NCBI GenBank assembly: GCA_964243985.1
Contig: CAXTHJ010000016.1
Coordinates: 1-45,996, forward strand
Source: CAIOYC01 sp964243985
GTDB lineage: Bacteria; Pseudomonadota; Alphaproteobacteria; Caulobacterales; Caulobacteraceae
Length of the DNA stretch: 45,996 nucleotides
Direction of reading: 5' to 3'
The notes under the pieces were generated by a model. That model was given only the letters and a program-made list of their open reading frames with translations, had not been told where the DNA came from and did no database searches. Below are positions 24,000 through 32,521 of the stretch, in pieces (the stretch's first letter is position 1; every line of letters starts with the position of its first letter). The position numbers and the translations under genes are program-made.

Positions 24000-24614
24000 A
24001 TGGTCAATCCGCCATCGAGGCCGCCCGCGGGCCCTAACCGTCGTAGCTTACTCGGGGGCGCCACTGTATTTGGCGCCGTGCTCGCCGCGCCTCGCCCAGG
24101 GGCCGCTGCGCCGTCGCCATCCTTGGGATCAGGGGCGGTAGAAATGCGCCTTGAGATCAACGGGCGCGAGCGGGCCTTCAACGCGGATGTCCGCACCTCC
24201 TTGCTGGACGCCCTTCGCGAGCATCTGGATCTTACGGGGTCGAAGAAGGGGTGCGACCAGGGGCAATGTGGCGCTTGCACGGTCCATATCGATGGCAAGC
24301 GAGAGCTGGCCTGCTTGACCTTGGCGATTGCGGCGCAGGGGCGGCGGGTTACGACCATCGAAGGCGTGGCCGACAACAGCGGCGCGCTTCACCCGATGCA
24401 GCAGGCCTTCATCGATAATGACGGGTTCCAATGCGGATACTGCACCCCCGGCCAGATCATGTCCGCCATTGCCTGCGTCGAGGAAGGCCACGCGACAACC
24501 GAAGCTGACATCCAGGAATACATGAGCGGCAACCTTTGTCGCTGCGCCGCCTATCCCAAGATTGTCGCCGCCATCAAGCAGGCGCGAAGTCAGATGAAGG
24601 GCGGTGTCGCATGA
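24000..24614 (+). CDS. paoA: Aldehyde oxidoreductase iron-sulfur subunit PaoA (YagT-like)
   Basis: 204 residues from ATG 24000, with AGGAATAGG upstream. A Tat signal (NRRSLLGGATVFGAVLAAP) marks periplasmic export. Two [2Fe-2S] clusters: the plant-ferredoxin type KGCDQGQCGACTVHIDG plus a later Cys (residues ~80-105), and the helical type GFQCGYCTPGQ with NLCRCAAYPKI (~145-185). Small electron-transfer subunit of the periplasmic molybdenum aldehyde oxidoreductase PaoABC of the xanthine oxidase family, which oxidises aromatic and other aldehydes to acids. Its stop overlaps the paoB start (ATGA). Confidence 0.92.
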   Translation: MVNPPSRPPAGPNRRSLLGGATVFGAVLAAPRPGAAAPSPSLGSGAVEMRLEINGRERAFNADVRTSLLDALREHLDLTGSKKGCDQGQCGACTVHIDGKRELACLTLAIAAQGRRVTTIEGVADNSGALHPMQQAFIDNDGFQCGYCTPGQIMSAIACVEEGHATTEADIQEYMSGNLCRCAAYPKIVAAIKQARSQMKGGVA

Positions 24615-25615
24615 GGCCCTTCGCCTACGAACGCGTCGAGGATGCAGCGCTGGCGTCACGCTATGCCACCGCACAAGGCCAGACCGACGCCAAGGTGGCG
24701 TTCCTGGCAGGCGGCACGACGTTGATCGACCTCATGAAGCTCGACGTGCTGCGGCCCGAACGGGTGGTAGACATCCGGCCTTTGAAAGATCGCCACAGCG
24801 AGATCGATGCTAATGCGCAGAGCCTACGCCTGGGCGCCTTAGCCTCCATGGCGGCTGTGGAAGATCATCCGGATGTGAAGCTGAACTATCCGGCGGTGGC
24901 CCAGTCGCTGATGCTGGCGGCCAGCCCGCAGCTTCGCAATATGGCGACCCTCGGCGGCAATGTTCTGCAAAGGACGCGGTGCCCCTATTATCGCGATCCC
25001 TCTTGGTCCGAGTGCAACAAGCGCAATCCCGGCTCAGGTTGCGCCGCGATCAAGGGTTTCAACCGCCAAAACGCGGTGCTGGGCGTCGATGACAGGTGCA
25101 TCGCTCAATATCCCGGTGACTTCGGCGTGGTGTTGGCCGCCTTCGGCGCGGAGGTCGATCTGGTCGGGCCCAAGGGCGCGCGGCGCATTCCGTTCAGCGC
25201 CCTACATCGCCCGGCCGGTCAGCCGCACCTGGAGCATACGCTGCAGCCCGGTGAGGTCATTGTCGCCTTTCACGTTCCAGGCGGCCCAATCGCGAAGCGG
25301 TCCGTCTATCTGAAAATTCGCGACCGCCAGTCCTACGAGTTCGCCATTTCATCCGCCGCCGTAGGTCTGGATATGGACGGCGCTGTGGTGAAGACAGTCC
25401 GGATCGGCCTTGGCGGCATGGCCTACCGGCCCTGGCGCGCGGAGGCGGCGGAGGCCGCCCTCGTCGGCAGACCGCTTACCGAAGACAATGCACGGGCGGC
25501 GGCGGAGATGGCGCTCAAAGGCGCGGTCACCCATGGTCACAATGATTACAAGCCTGAGCTCGCCCGCCGCACGCTGGTGCGCGCGCTGATGCAAGCTCAG
25601 GCGATGGAGCTTTAA
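24611..25615 (+). CDS. paoB: Aldehyde oxidoreductase FAD-binding subunit PaoB (YagS-like)
   Basis: 334 residues from ATG 24611. FAD-binding motifs FLAGGTTLIDLMKLDVLRPE and QLRNMATLGGNVLQRTRC are present, and an insert with cysteines CPYYRDPSWSECNKRNPGSG as in E. coli PaoB, which holds an extra [4Fe-4S] cluster. Passes electrons from the molybdenum subunit via the PaoA clusters to FAD. The start overlaps paoA and the stop is one base before paoC, so the three are one translationally coupled operon. Confidence 0.92.
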   Translation: MRPFAYERVEDAALASRYATAQGQTDAKVAFLAGGTTLIDLMKLDVLRPERVVDIRPLKDRHSEIDANAQSLRLGALASMAAVEDHPDVKLNYPAVAQSLMLAASPQLRNMATLGGNVLQRTRCPYYRDPSWSECNKRNPGSGCAAIKGFNRQNAVLGVDDRCIAQYPGDFGVVLAAFGAEVDLVGPKGARRIPFSALHRPAGQPHLEHTLQPGEVIVAFHVPGGPIAKRSVYLKIRDRQSYEFAISSAAVGLDMDGAVVKTVRIGLGGMAYRPWRAEAAEAALVGRPLTEDNARAAAEMALKGAVTHGHNDYKPELARRTLVRALMQAQAMEL

Positions 25616-25616
25616 G

Positions 25617-27893
25617 ATGGCCTACGATGCCAGCGAGCCATCCAACCCATTCGGCGGTCAGCCGCACAAGCGCATTGACGGCGTGGCCAAAGTCACGGGT
25701 GCTGCGCGCTACGCCACTGATGAACAGGTCGCTAAACCCGCCTACGCCTACATGGTCACTTCAACCATCGCTAAAGGCCGAGTGACCGGCTTCAAACTTG
25801 ACGCCGCCCGCGCGGTCAAAGGCTATCTCGATATCCTGAACCACGAGACTCTAGGGGGCGAGTATAAGCCGCCCCCGCCCTTTGGCGGCAAAGACGGCCA
25901 GACCACCACCGTCGAGAGCGACCAGGTCTGGCACGACGGGCAGATCATCGCCGTGGTGCTGGCTGAGACCTACGAGGCGGCGCGCGAGGCGGCCAACAAA
26001 GTCGAGGTCAGCTACGCCGAGGAGGCGCCCTCCGCCACGTTCGACAGCTCCGGAACCACCACCGAGCCGCACAAGTCGCAAATGGGCGGCTCCAATCCCA
26101 AGCAGGGCGACGCCGCCGGCGCGTTCGACGCTGCGCCGGTGAAGATCGACGCGCGGTATTTCACTCCGCCGCAGCATCACAATCCGATCGAACTCTTCGC
26201 CACCACCTGCGTTTGGGACGGTCCCAAGCTGACCATCTACGAAGGCTCCCAGTTCATGTGGGGCATGAAAAACGCGGTCGCCAAACAGCTCGATATGGAC
26301 CCGGCCAACGTGCGCGTGGTCTCCCGCTTCGTCGGCGGCGGGTTCGGCTCCAAGGGCGGCACACGACCTCAAACCGCGCTGATCGCCATAGCGGCGCGCC
26401 GGCTGAAACGGCCGGTCAAGTTCGTGGCGACGCGGGATCAAGGCTTCACCATCGCCACCTTCCGCGCGGAGACGCGCCAGCACGTGAAGCTCGCCGCGAC
26501 CAAGGAAGGCAAGCTCATGTCCTTTTCTCATGAAGGGTGGGAGCTGACCTCGCGTCCTTCCGGCTACAACGTGGCGGGGGTGGACACGACCGCGCGCATG
26601 TACGCCTGCGAGAATATCGCCACCGCCGTGAGCGTGGTCCATGCCGATCGCAATACGCCCGGATTTCAGCGGGCGCCGGCCGAGACGCCCTATATGTTCG
26701 GCTTGGAAAGCGCCATGGACGAGCTGGCTTACGCGCTGAACATGGACCCGATCGAGCTTCGCCGGATCAACGACACCCAGATCGATCCGGTGAGTGGATT
26801 GAAATTCTCATCGCGCTCTTTGATGCCGTGTTTTGATCAGGCCGCCGAAAAGTTCGGGTGGAAGACCCGCAACCCCAAGCCTGCCTCCATGCGCGAGGGC
26901 GACTGGCTGATCGGCTATGGTTGCGCGGCCGCCTGCTATCCGACCAACATCGGACCCGGCGCTGCACGGCTGGCGCTGACGCCGGAGGGAAAAGCCACCA
27001 TTGGCCTAGCGGCGCATGAGATCGGCACCGGCGCTTATACGACTGTGGCGATCACCGTCGCTCGGGGCTTGGGTATTCCGGTCGAAGCCGTGACCGTCCA
27101 CCTCGGCGACAGTGACTTGCCGCCGATCCCTGTGGCGGGCGGCTCCAACAACGCCGCCTCCACCACCCATGTGGCGCATAGGGCTTGCATGGACGTTCTA
27201 ACCAAGATCGCGGCCGCGGCGGTGGCGGCGAGCGACAGTCCGTTTCAAGGCGCCGATTCCTCGCTGCTGAAGCTCAAGGACGGTGCTTTGACGGGGCCGG
27301 ACAACAAATCCGAGCCGCTGCAAAAGGCGGTCGGGAGGGTCGGGTCTAAGATCGAGGTCTACGCTGAGAACGTGCCGACCGGCTTGCAGCCCGAGGCCAT
27401 GGCCGGGCTCTACAAGGGTCAGCCGATGATGGCGCGAGGCTCTGGCCGGAAAGACTTCACAACCTATGCCTTCGGCGCTCAGTTCGTGGAAGTTCGGGTC
27501 AACGAGCGTACTCGCGAAGTCCGCGCGCCGCGCATCGTCTCCGCCTTCGCCGCCGGCAACATCATCAACCCATTGACCGCCTACAGCCAGCTCATGGGCG
27601 GGGCGATCTGGGGAGTATCCTCCGCGCTTCATGAGGAGACGGAGCTCGATATCCAACACGCTCGTTACATCAACGACAATCTCGCGGACTACTTGGTGCC
27701 GGTGAATGCGGACGTTCCGTCAGTTGAGATCATTATGGTGCCCGAACACGACGTGGACGTGAATCCGCTTGGTGTGAAGGGCATCGGCGAGATCGGCATC
27801 GTCGGTATGAACGCCGCCGTCGCCAACGCCGTGTTCCACGCCACAGGGACTCGCATCCGTGACCTGCCGGTCAGGGTGGAGAAGTTGCTCTAG
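25617..27893 (+). CDS. paoC: Aldehyde oxidoreductase molybdenum-binding subunit PaoC (YagR-like)
   Basis: 758 residues, the usual length. HKRIDGVAKVTGAARYATDE at the start is typical; RFVGGGFGSKGGTRPQTALI binds the molybdenum cofactor; FQRAPAETPYMFGLESAMDE and KGIGEIGIVGMNAAVANAVF hold the substrate-binding and catalytic Glu region. Oxidises aldehydes in the periplasm as part of PaoABC. The maturation chaperone gene paoD, usually next in the operon, is not here: the following 580 bases hold no intact gene. It must be elsewhere in the genome or be replaced by another XdhC-like protein. Confidence 0.93.
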   Translation: MAYDASEPSNPFGGQPHKRIDGVAKVTGAARYATDEQVAKPAYAYMVTSTIAKGRVTGFKLDAARAVKGYLDILNHETLGGEYKPPPPFGGKDGQTTTVESDQVWHDGQIIAVVLAETYEAAREAANKVEVSYAEEAPSATFDSSGTTTEPHKSQMGGSNPKQGDAAGAFDAAPVKIDARYFTPPQHHNPIELFATTCVWDGPKLTIYEGSQFMWGMKNAVAKQLDMDPANVRVVSRFVGGGFGSKGGTRPQTALIAIAARRLKRPVKFVATRDQGFTIATFRAETRQHVKLAATKEGKLMSFSHEGWELTSRPSGYNVAGVDTTARMYACENIATAVSVVHADRNTPGFQRAPAETPYMFGLESAMDELAYALNMDPIELRRINDTQIDPVSGLKFSSRSLMPCFDQAAEKFGWKTRNPKPASMREGDWLIGYGCAAACYPTNIGPGAARLALTPEGKATIGLAAHEIGTGAYTTVAITVARGLGIPVEAVTVHLGDSDLPPIPVAGGSNNAASTTHVAHRACMDVLTKIAAAAVAASDSPFQGADSSLLKLKDGALTGPDNKSEPLQKAVGRVGSKIEVYAENVPTGLQPEAMAGLYKGQPMMARGSGRKDFTTYAFGAQFVEVRVNERTREVRAPRIVSAFAAGNIINPLTAYSQLMGGAIWGVSSALHEETELDIQHARYINDNLADYLVPVNADVPSVEIIMVPEHDVDVNPLGVKGIGEIGIVGMNAAVANAVFHATGTRIRDLPVRVEKLL

Positions 27894-28046
27894 CCGTCGG
27901 CTGAAGACTTTAGCCGCCGCCGGCACACGATGAATGGCAGATTCGTGGACCTCAGCCAGGGTCGGCATGGCGCTTCTTTCCCGTTGGGGCCACTGGAGTC
28001 ATACCGCCCACAAGCGGACGCTTAAGAAGAAGGCGAGGGGCGCTGA

Positions 28047-28063
28047 ACCGCCTTGGCGGTTTT
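28047..28063 (+). terminator. Rho-independent terminator-like hairpin after paoC
   Basis: ACCGCC-TT-GGCGGT followed by TTT, 154 bases past the paoC stop. The stem is short but perfect, and the T-run is brief. Confidence 0.5.
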
Positions 28064-28156
28064 CGATAATTGGACGTTAGGCGCTGGCCGGGTTAGGCCG
28101 CCGGTGAAGATGTCATCCGCCCCCGATTTTGGGATGCAAGCTTCTCAAGGCGCTCC

Positions 28157-28306
28157 ATGGCCCGCGTTTTCACCCGCCAAGACCTCTACGACTTAGTTTA
28201 GTCCAAGCCTGTCACCCATCTGGCGAAGGAGTTCGCGCTCTCCGACGTCGCCGTCCATAAAATCTGTCGTGTCCGCCTCCTGCGCAACAGCATCGCGGCG
28301 GGTTAA
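28157..28306 (+). pseudogene. Degraded gene of a short unknown family, internal stop
   Basis: Reads MARVFTRQDLYDLV-stop-SKPVTHLAKEFALSDVAVHKICR. The pattern LYxLVWSxPxxxLAxxFGLSDVxLxKxC belongs to a family of alphaproteobacterial hypothetical proteins. Here the expected Trp codon is TAG (28199-28201). After ICR the sequence diverges from the usual continuation and stops at 28304-28306, so a deletion or frameshift is also likely. Just downstream, MHRELERLRMQLS at 28352-28393 might be a transposase orfA scrap, but this is too short to call. Confidence 0.6.
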
Positions 28307-28477
28307 AAGGGGGCCATCGGCGCTGGCTGCACAGCGCCCGACCACGCGGCAATGCACCGCGAATTGGAACGGCTGCGAATGCAACTTAGCTGAGCTTGAG
28401 CCCGCCGGTGCGGCGCCAAGGCTCAATGTGCAGAGTCGGCGGCTCGAAATCCTCTATATTAAGAGTCCCAGGAAGAA

Positions 28478-30850
28478 GTGGATCAGGCGGTGACGAAAGT
28501 GGCTTTGGCGACACAGACGGACACGGCGTCGGATAAATCGCTTGTCGGCATGCTGGAAGCGCTGGACACGCGGCTGCGCTGGCTATCGTCCTGGACCATC
28601 CACAACGCCAACCATCTCCGTGAAAGCCGCGACGGGCTGAAGGTCGGCGGGCACCAGGCGTCATGCGCGTCGATCACGACGATCATGACGGCGCTCTACT
28701 TCCACGCGCTTGGGCCCAACGACAAGGTGGCCGTCAAGCCGCACGCGGGGCCGGTGCTGCACGCGATCAACTATCTGATTGGTAGGCAGAGCCTGGATCA
28801 GCTCCAGCGCTTCCGGGGGCTGGGCGGCGCGCAAAGCTATCCGTCGCGCACAAAGGACAAGATCCCGGTCGACTTCTCCACGGGGTCGGTCGGCCTTGGC
28901 GTCGCGATCACCGCCTTCGCCAGCCTGGTGCAGGATTACCTGATCGCCCATGGCCAGGTCGCGCAAGCGGACGCCGGGCGCATGATCGCGCTGATGGGCG
29001 ATGCGGAGCTGGATGAAGGCAACATCTACGAGGCGCTGATCGAGGGCTACAAGCACGACATCCGCAACTGCTGGTGGATCGTCGACTACAATCGCCAGAG
29101 CCTAGACCACACCACCGCCGATCGCATGTTCCGCCGCTTCGACGATATCTTCGAGACCTGCGGCTGGCGGGTGCTCACCCTGAAATACGGCAAGCGCCAG
29201 CTCGCCGCCTTCAAGAAGCCCGGCGGGCGGGCGTTGCAGGACTGGATCGACACCTGTCTCAACGCCGAGTTCGCGGCGCTGACCTATCAGGGCGGGGCGG
29301 CCTGGCGCGCGCGACTGATGTCGGACATCGGCGACAAGTCCAACGTCGCCAAGCTGATCGCCAGCTTCGACGACGAGGCGCTGGCGGCGCTGATGACCAA
29401 TCTCGGCGGTCATTGCATCGAGACGCTGATGGAGGCGTTCGCCGCCGCGGCCGACGAGCGGCCGACCCTGTTCATCGCCTACACGATCAAGGGCTATGGC
29501 CTGCCGTTCGCGGGCCACAAGGACAACCACTCAGGGCTGATGAACCCGCGCCAGATCGAACAGCTGCGCGCCGATCTCGGCATCGCGGAGGGTGAGGAAT
29601 GGGCGCCTTACGGCGGTCTCGGCGACAATGTGGCGTCCGCGCTGGCGGCCTTTGTCGAGGCGTCGCCGATCGCGCAAAAGCCGCCGGAGCCGATGGCCGC
29701 CGCCGTGCCTGTGCCCGATCACCTGCCTGTGCCGGAGGGCGGTGAGCAATCGACGCAGGCCGCGTTCGGACGCATCCTGTTCGAGCTTGCGAAATCAGGA
29801 CATCCGCTGGCCGATCGCATCGTCACCACCTCGCCCGACGTGACCGTCTCCACCAATCTCGGCGCCTTTGTGAACCAGCGCGGTCTGTTCCGACGGCAGG
29901 AGCTGAAAGACGTCTTCCAGGCCGCGAAGATCCCATCGGCGCAGAAATGGTCGGGGCACGGCGCGGGCCAGCACATTGAACTTGGCATCGCCGAACATAA
30001 CTTGTTTCTGATGCTGGCGGCGCTGGGGCTAGCTGCGCCGCTGTTCGGGTCGCGGCTGATGCCCATCGGCACGGTCTATGATCCGTTCATTGCGCGCGGC
30101 CTCGATGCCCTGAACTACGCCTGCTACCAGGATGCGCGTTTCCTCTTGGTGGCGACGCCTTCGGGCGTGACGCTGGGGCCGGAGGGTGGCGCGCACCAGT
30201 CGATCAACTCGCCGCTGATCGGCATGGGCCAGCCCGGGCTTACCTATTTCGAGCCCGCGTTCGCCGACGAACTGGCGCTGCTGATGCACTGGTCGTTCCA
30301 GCATATGCAGGCGGAGAAGGGCGGCTCGGTCTATTTGCGGCTGACCACCCGGTCGATCACGCAGATCGCCCGCGGGGATGACGGCTGGAAGGCGGATGCG
30401 CTGCGGGGCGGCTATTGGCTCAAGACGCCTGCGGAAGGATCCGAAGCCGCCATCGCTTTCACCGGCGCGATCGTGCCCGAGGTGCTCGAGGCGTGGGAGG
30501 CAATGCGGGAGGACTTCCCCGGCCTTGGCGTGCTGAGCGTCACCTCGCCCGATCTGCTGCACCGCGACTGGTCGGCGCGGTTGGCCGAACCGTGGGCGGG
30601 CGAGGCGCCTGATCCCTCTCACGTGGAGACGCTGCTGGCCCCGCTCGGCGCCCATGCGGGACTAGTGACGATCATCGATGGCGCGCCGTCCACCCTGTCG
30701 TGGCTTGGCGCGGTGCGAGGCATGCGGGTGCGCCCCCTCGGCACCGATCGCTTCGGCCAGACGGGCGACCTGCCCGATCTCTACCGTATCCATCGTCTCG
30801 ACGCCGACGCCATCGTCGACGCCACCGCCAAATTGTTCGCCGAAGCCTAA
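28478..30850 (+). CDS. Thiamine-diphosphate E1 enzyme, pyruvate dehydrogenase E1-like / transketolase-like
   Basis: 790 residues from GTG 28478; GGAAGAA touches this start, so GTG 28490 is an alternative. TPP-binding motif MGDAELDEGNIYEALIEGYK with downstream WIVDYNRQSLD; the pyrimidine-binding region has SGHGAGQHIELGIAEHNLFL (catalytic Glu) and GPEGGAHQSINSPLIG. This is the ~790-residue family, related to homodimeric PDH E1 and shorter than AceE (~890), often called just transketolase. It would decarboxylate a 2-oxo acid and hand the acyl group to a lipoyl E2. The next gene is a wrecked E2 remnant, so the partner must come from elsewhere or the enzyme works alone. Confidence 0.8.
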   Translation: MDQAVTKVALATQTDTASDKSLVGMLEALDTRLRWLSSWTIHNANHLRESRDGLKVGGHQASCASITTIMTALYFHALGPNDKVAVKPHAGPVLHAINYLIGRQSLDQLQRFRGLGGAQSYPSRTKDKIPVDFSTGSVGLGVAITAFASLVQDYLIAHGQVAQADAGRMIALMGDAELDEGNIYEALIEGYKHDIRNCWWIVDYNRQSLDHTTADRMFRRFDDIFETCGWRVLTLKYGKRQLAAFKKPGGRALQDWIDTCLNAEFAALTYQGGAAWRARLMSDIGDKSNVAKLIASFDDEALAALMTNLGGHCIETLMEAFAAAADERPTLFIAYTIKGYGLPFAGHKDNHSGLMNPRQIEQLRADLGIAEGEEWAPYGGLGDNVASALAAFVEASPIAQKPPEPMAAAVPVPDHLPVPEGGEQSTQAAFGRILFELAKSGHPLADRIVTTSPDVTVSTNLGAFVNQRGLFRRQELKDVFQAAKIPSAQKWSGHGAGQHIELGIAEHNLFLMLAALGLAAPLFGSRLMPIGTVYDPFIARGLDALNYACYQDARFLLVATPSGVTLGPEGGAHQSINSPLIGMGQPGLTYFEPAFADELALLMHWSFQHMQAEKGGSVYLRLTTRSITQIARGDDGWKADALRGGYWLKTPAEGSEAAIAFTGAIVPEVLEAWEAMREDFPGLGVLSVTSPDLLHRDWSARLAEPWAGEAPDPSHVETLLAPLGAHAGLVTIIDGAPSTLSWLGAVRGMRVRPLGTDRFGQTGDLPDLYRIHRLDADAIVDATAKLFAEA

Positions 30851-30851
30851 G

Positions 30852-31002
30852 ATGCCGGTAGAGATCAAGATGCCCGCCGTGTCGCCCATCATGGAGGAGG
30901 GACGCTGGCGAGATGGCTGGTGAAGGAAGGCGCCGTGGTGTAGCCGCGTTCAAGCGTCTGGTCGACCTCCCCCTGGCCATGATCGTCGAACAACTGCGCT
31001 GA
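30852..31002 (+). pseudogene. Dihydrolipoamide acyltransferase (E2) remnant, internally deleted
   Basis: Starts one base after the E1 stop with MPVEIKMPAVSPIMEEG, the lipoyl-domain N-terminus of E2 proteins. A one-base deletion near 30900 then shifts phase; the continuation GTLARWLVKEGAVV (expected in E2) is in another frame and ends in TAG 30941. Next, FKRLVDLPLAMIVEQLR ending at 31002 resembles the extreme C-terminus of an E2 catalytic domain. About 1.2 kb or more would be missing between. The lipoyl lysine and the catalytic HxxxD region are gone. Clear relic of the E1 partner gene. Confidence 0.75.
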
Positions 31003-31032
31003 GCCGCCCAAAATGAACTCACGGAGACGCCC

Positions 31033-32142
31033 ATGAAGACCCGAGCCGCTGTCGCGTTTGAAGCCAAGCGCCCGCTGGAGGTGGTCGAGCTGGACCTTGA
31101 GGGTCCCAAAGCCGGCGAGGTTCTGGTGGAGATCATGGCGACCGGCATCTGTCACACCGACGCCTATACCCTCGATGGGTTGGACAGCGAAGGACTGTTC
31201 CCAAGCGTGCTGGGTCATGAAGGCGCCGGGATCGTGCGCGAGGTCGGGCCGGGAGTCGCCTCGGTCAAGCCCGGCGATCACGTCATCCCGCTCTACACGC
31301 CCGAATGCCGCCAGTGTAAGTCTTGCCTGTCAGGCAAGACCAATCTGTGCACCGCCATCCGCGCCACCCAAGGCAAGGGGCTGATGCCCGACGGCACGAC
31401 GCGATTCAGCCACAAGGGCCAGCCGATCTTCCACTACATGGGCTGCTCGACCTTCTCCAACTTCACCGTGTTGCCGGAGATCGCGGTGGCGAAAATCCGC
31501 GACGACGCGCCGTTCCAGTCGAGCTGCTATGTGGGCTGCGGAGTCACCACGGGCGTCGGCGCGGTGGTCAACACGGCGAAGGTGCAGGTTGGCGACACGG
31601 TGATCGTGTTCGGGCTGGGCGGCATCGGCCTGAACGTGCTGCAGGGGGCCCGGCTGGCGGGGGCGGGGATGATCGTCGGGGTCGACATCAACCCGGACCG
31701 CGAAGACTGGGGCCGGCGGTTCGGCATGACTTACTTTGTCAATCCTAAGACCGTCGAGGGCGACGTGGTCCAGCATCTGGTCGCGCTGACTGACGGGGGC
31801 GCGGACTATACCTTCGACTGTACCGGCAACACGACGGTCATGCGCCAGGCGCTGGAGGCGTGCCACCGCGGCTGGGGCACCTCGATCATCATCGGCGTCG
31901 CCGAAGCCGGTAAGGAGATCTCGACGCGCCCGTTCCAGCTGGTCACCGGGCGCAACTGGCGCGGCACCGCGTTCGGCGGCGCGAAGGGGCGCACCGACGT
32001 GCCGAAAATCGTCGACTGGTACATGCAGGGCAAGATCGACATCGACCCGATGATCACCCACGTGCTGACGCTGGACGACATCAACCAAGGCTTCGAGCTG
32101 ATGCACAAGGGCGAGAGCATCCGCAGCGTGGTGGTCTATTGA
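31033..32142 (+). CDS. frmA: S-(hydroxymethyl)glutathione dehydrogenase / class III alcohol dehydrogenase
   Basis: 369 residues, the full family length. Catalytic zinc ligands TGICHTDAYTLDG, GHEGAGIVREVGPG and CGVTTGVGAVV; structural zinc cysteines CRQCKSCLSGKTNLC; NAD-binding GLGGIGLNVLQGARLAGAG. Oxidises the formaldehyde-glutathione adduct to S-formylglutathione in the cytoplasm, and also acts as GSNO reductase. Its usual partner FrmB follows immediately but is broken. Intact and near-canonical (also named adhC). Confidence 0.95.
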   Translation: MKTRAAVAFEAKRPLEVVELDLEGPKAGEVLVEIMATGICHTDAYTLDGLDSEGLFPSVLGHEGAGIVREVGPGVASVKPGDHVIPLYTPECRQCKSCLSGKTNLCTAIRATQGKGLMPDGTTRFSHKGQPIFHYMGCSTFSNFTVLPEIAVAKIRDDAPFQSSCYVGCGVTTGVGAVVNTAKVQVGDTVIVFGLGGIGLNVLQGARLAGAGMIVGVDINPDREDWGRRFGMTYFVNPKTVEGDVVQHLVALTDGGADYTFDCTGNTTVMRQALEACHRGWGTSIIIGVAEAGKEISTRPFQLVTGRNWRGTAFGGAKGRTDVPKIVDWYMQGKIDIDPMITHVLTLDDINQGFELMHKGESIRSVVVY

Positions 32143-32367
32143 GCCTGGAGACGGTCTTCACGGCCAAGGCGTTCCGGCGGGACGCAGGGCGTCTATCGGC
32201 ACGCCTCCGCCGCCACGGTCGTGGACATGACCTTCTCGGTCTATGTGCCGCCGCATGAGGCAGGCGGGCGCCTGACGATGATGTGGTATCCATCCAGGCT
32301 CACCTGCACCCACGCCAACGTTACCGACAAAGGCAAATACCGCGCCGCCTGCGCCAAACTGGGCTGA
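32139..32367 (+). pseudogene. frmB: S-formylglutathione hydrolase remnant
   Basis: Begins at a TTG overlapping the frmA stop: LETVFTAKAF, then after a one-base insertion (extra C near 32175) GGTQGVYRHASAATVVDMTF, SVYVPPHEAG and TCTHANVTDKGKYRAACAKL, ending in TGA 32365. This is the N-terminal ~75 residues of S-formylglutathione hydrolase (esterase D family, ~278 residues). The catalytic Ser, Asp and His are all missing. The second step of glutathione-dependent formaldehyde oxidation must use another copy or not run. Confidence 0.85.
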
Positions 32368-32446
32368 TCTTCTAACACCCATGGACGTAATCTACTCCCC
32401 ACGTCGTAGGCGTGGCAGGTTACCGCCTTAAAACGACGGGCGTCCG

Positions 32447-32475
32447 TGGAACCTAGCCCGTGAATCCGTGTTCCA
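32447..32475 (+). promoter_or_regulatory. TGGAAC-N17-GTTCCA inverted repeat before emrA
   Basis: Six-base arms at 32447-32452 and 32470-32475, 47 bases before the emrA ATG. Read as a promoter, GGAAC with TGTT 16 bases later resembles the alphaproteobacterial general-stress EcfG/SigT consensus (GGAAC-N16/17-CGTT). Read as an operator, it would suit a dimeric repressor. No regulator gene is adjacent. Confidence 0.4.
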
Positions 32476-32521
32476 AATGCTGGCGCGCGTTCGGGGGCGC
32501 TCTTTTGCTTATGGAGCGCGC

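Noticed and set aside
28352..28393. MHRELERLRMQLS as IS3 transposase orfA scrap
   Set aside because: Too short to support; could be chance helix-like sequence.
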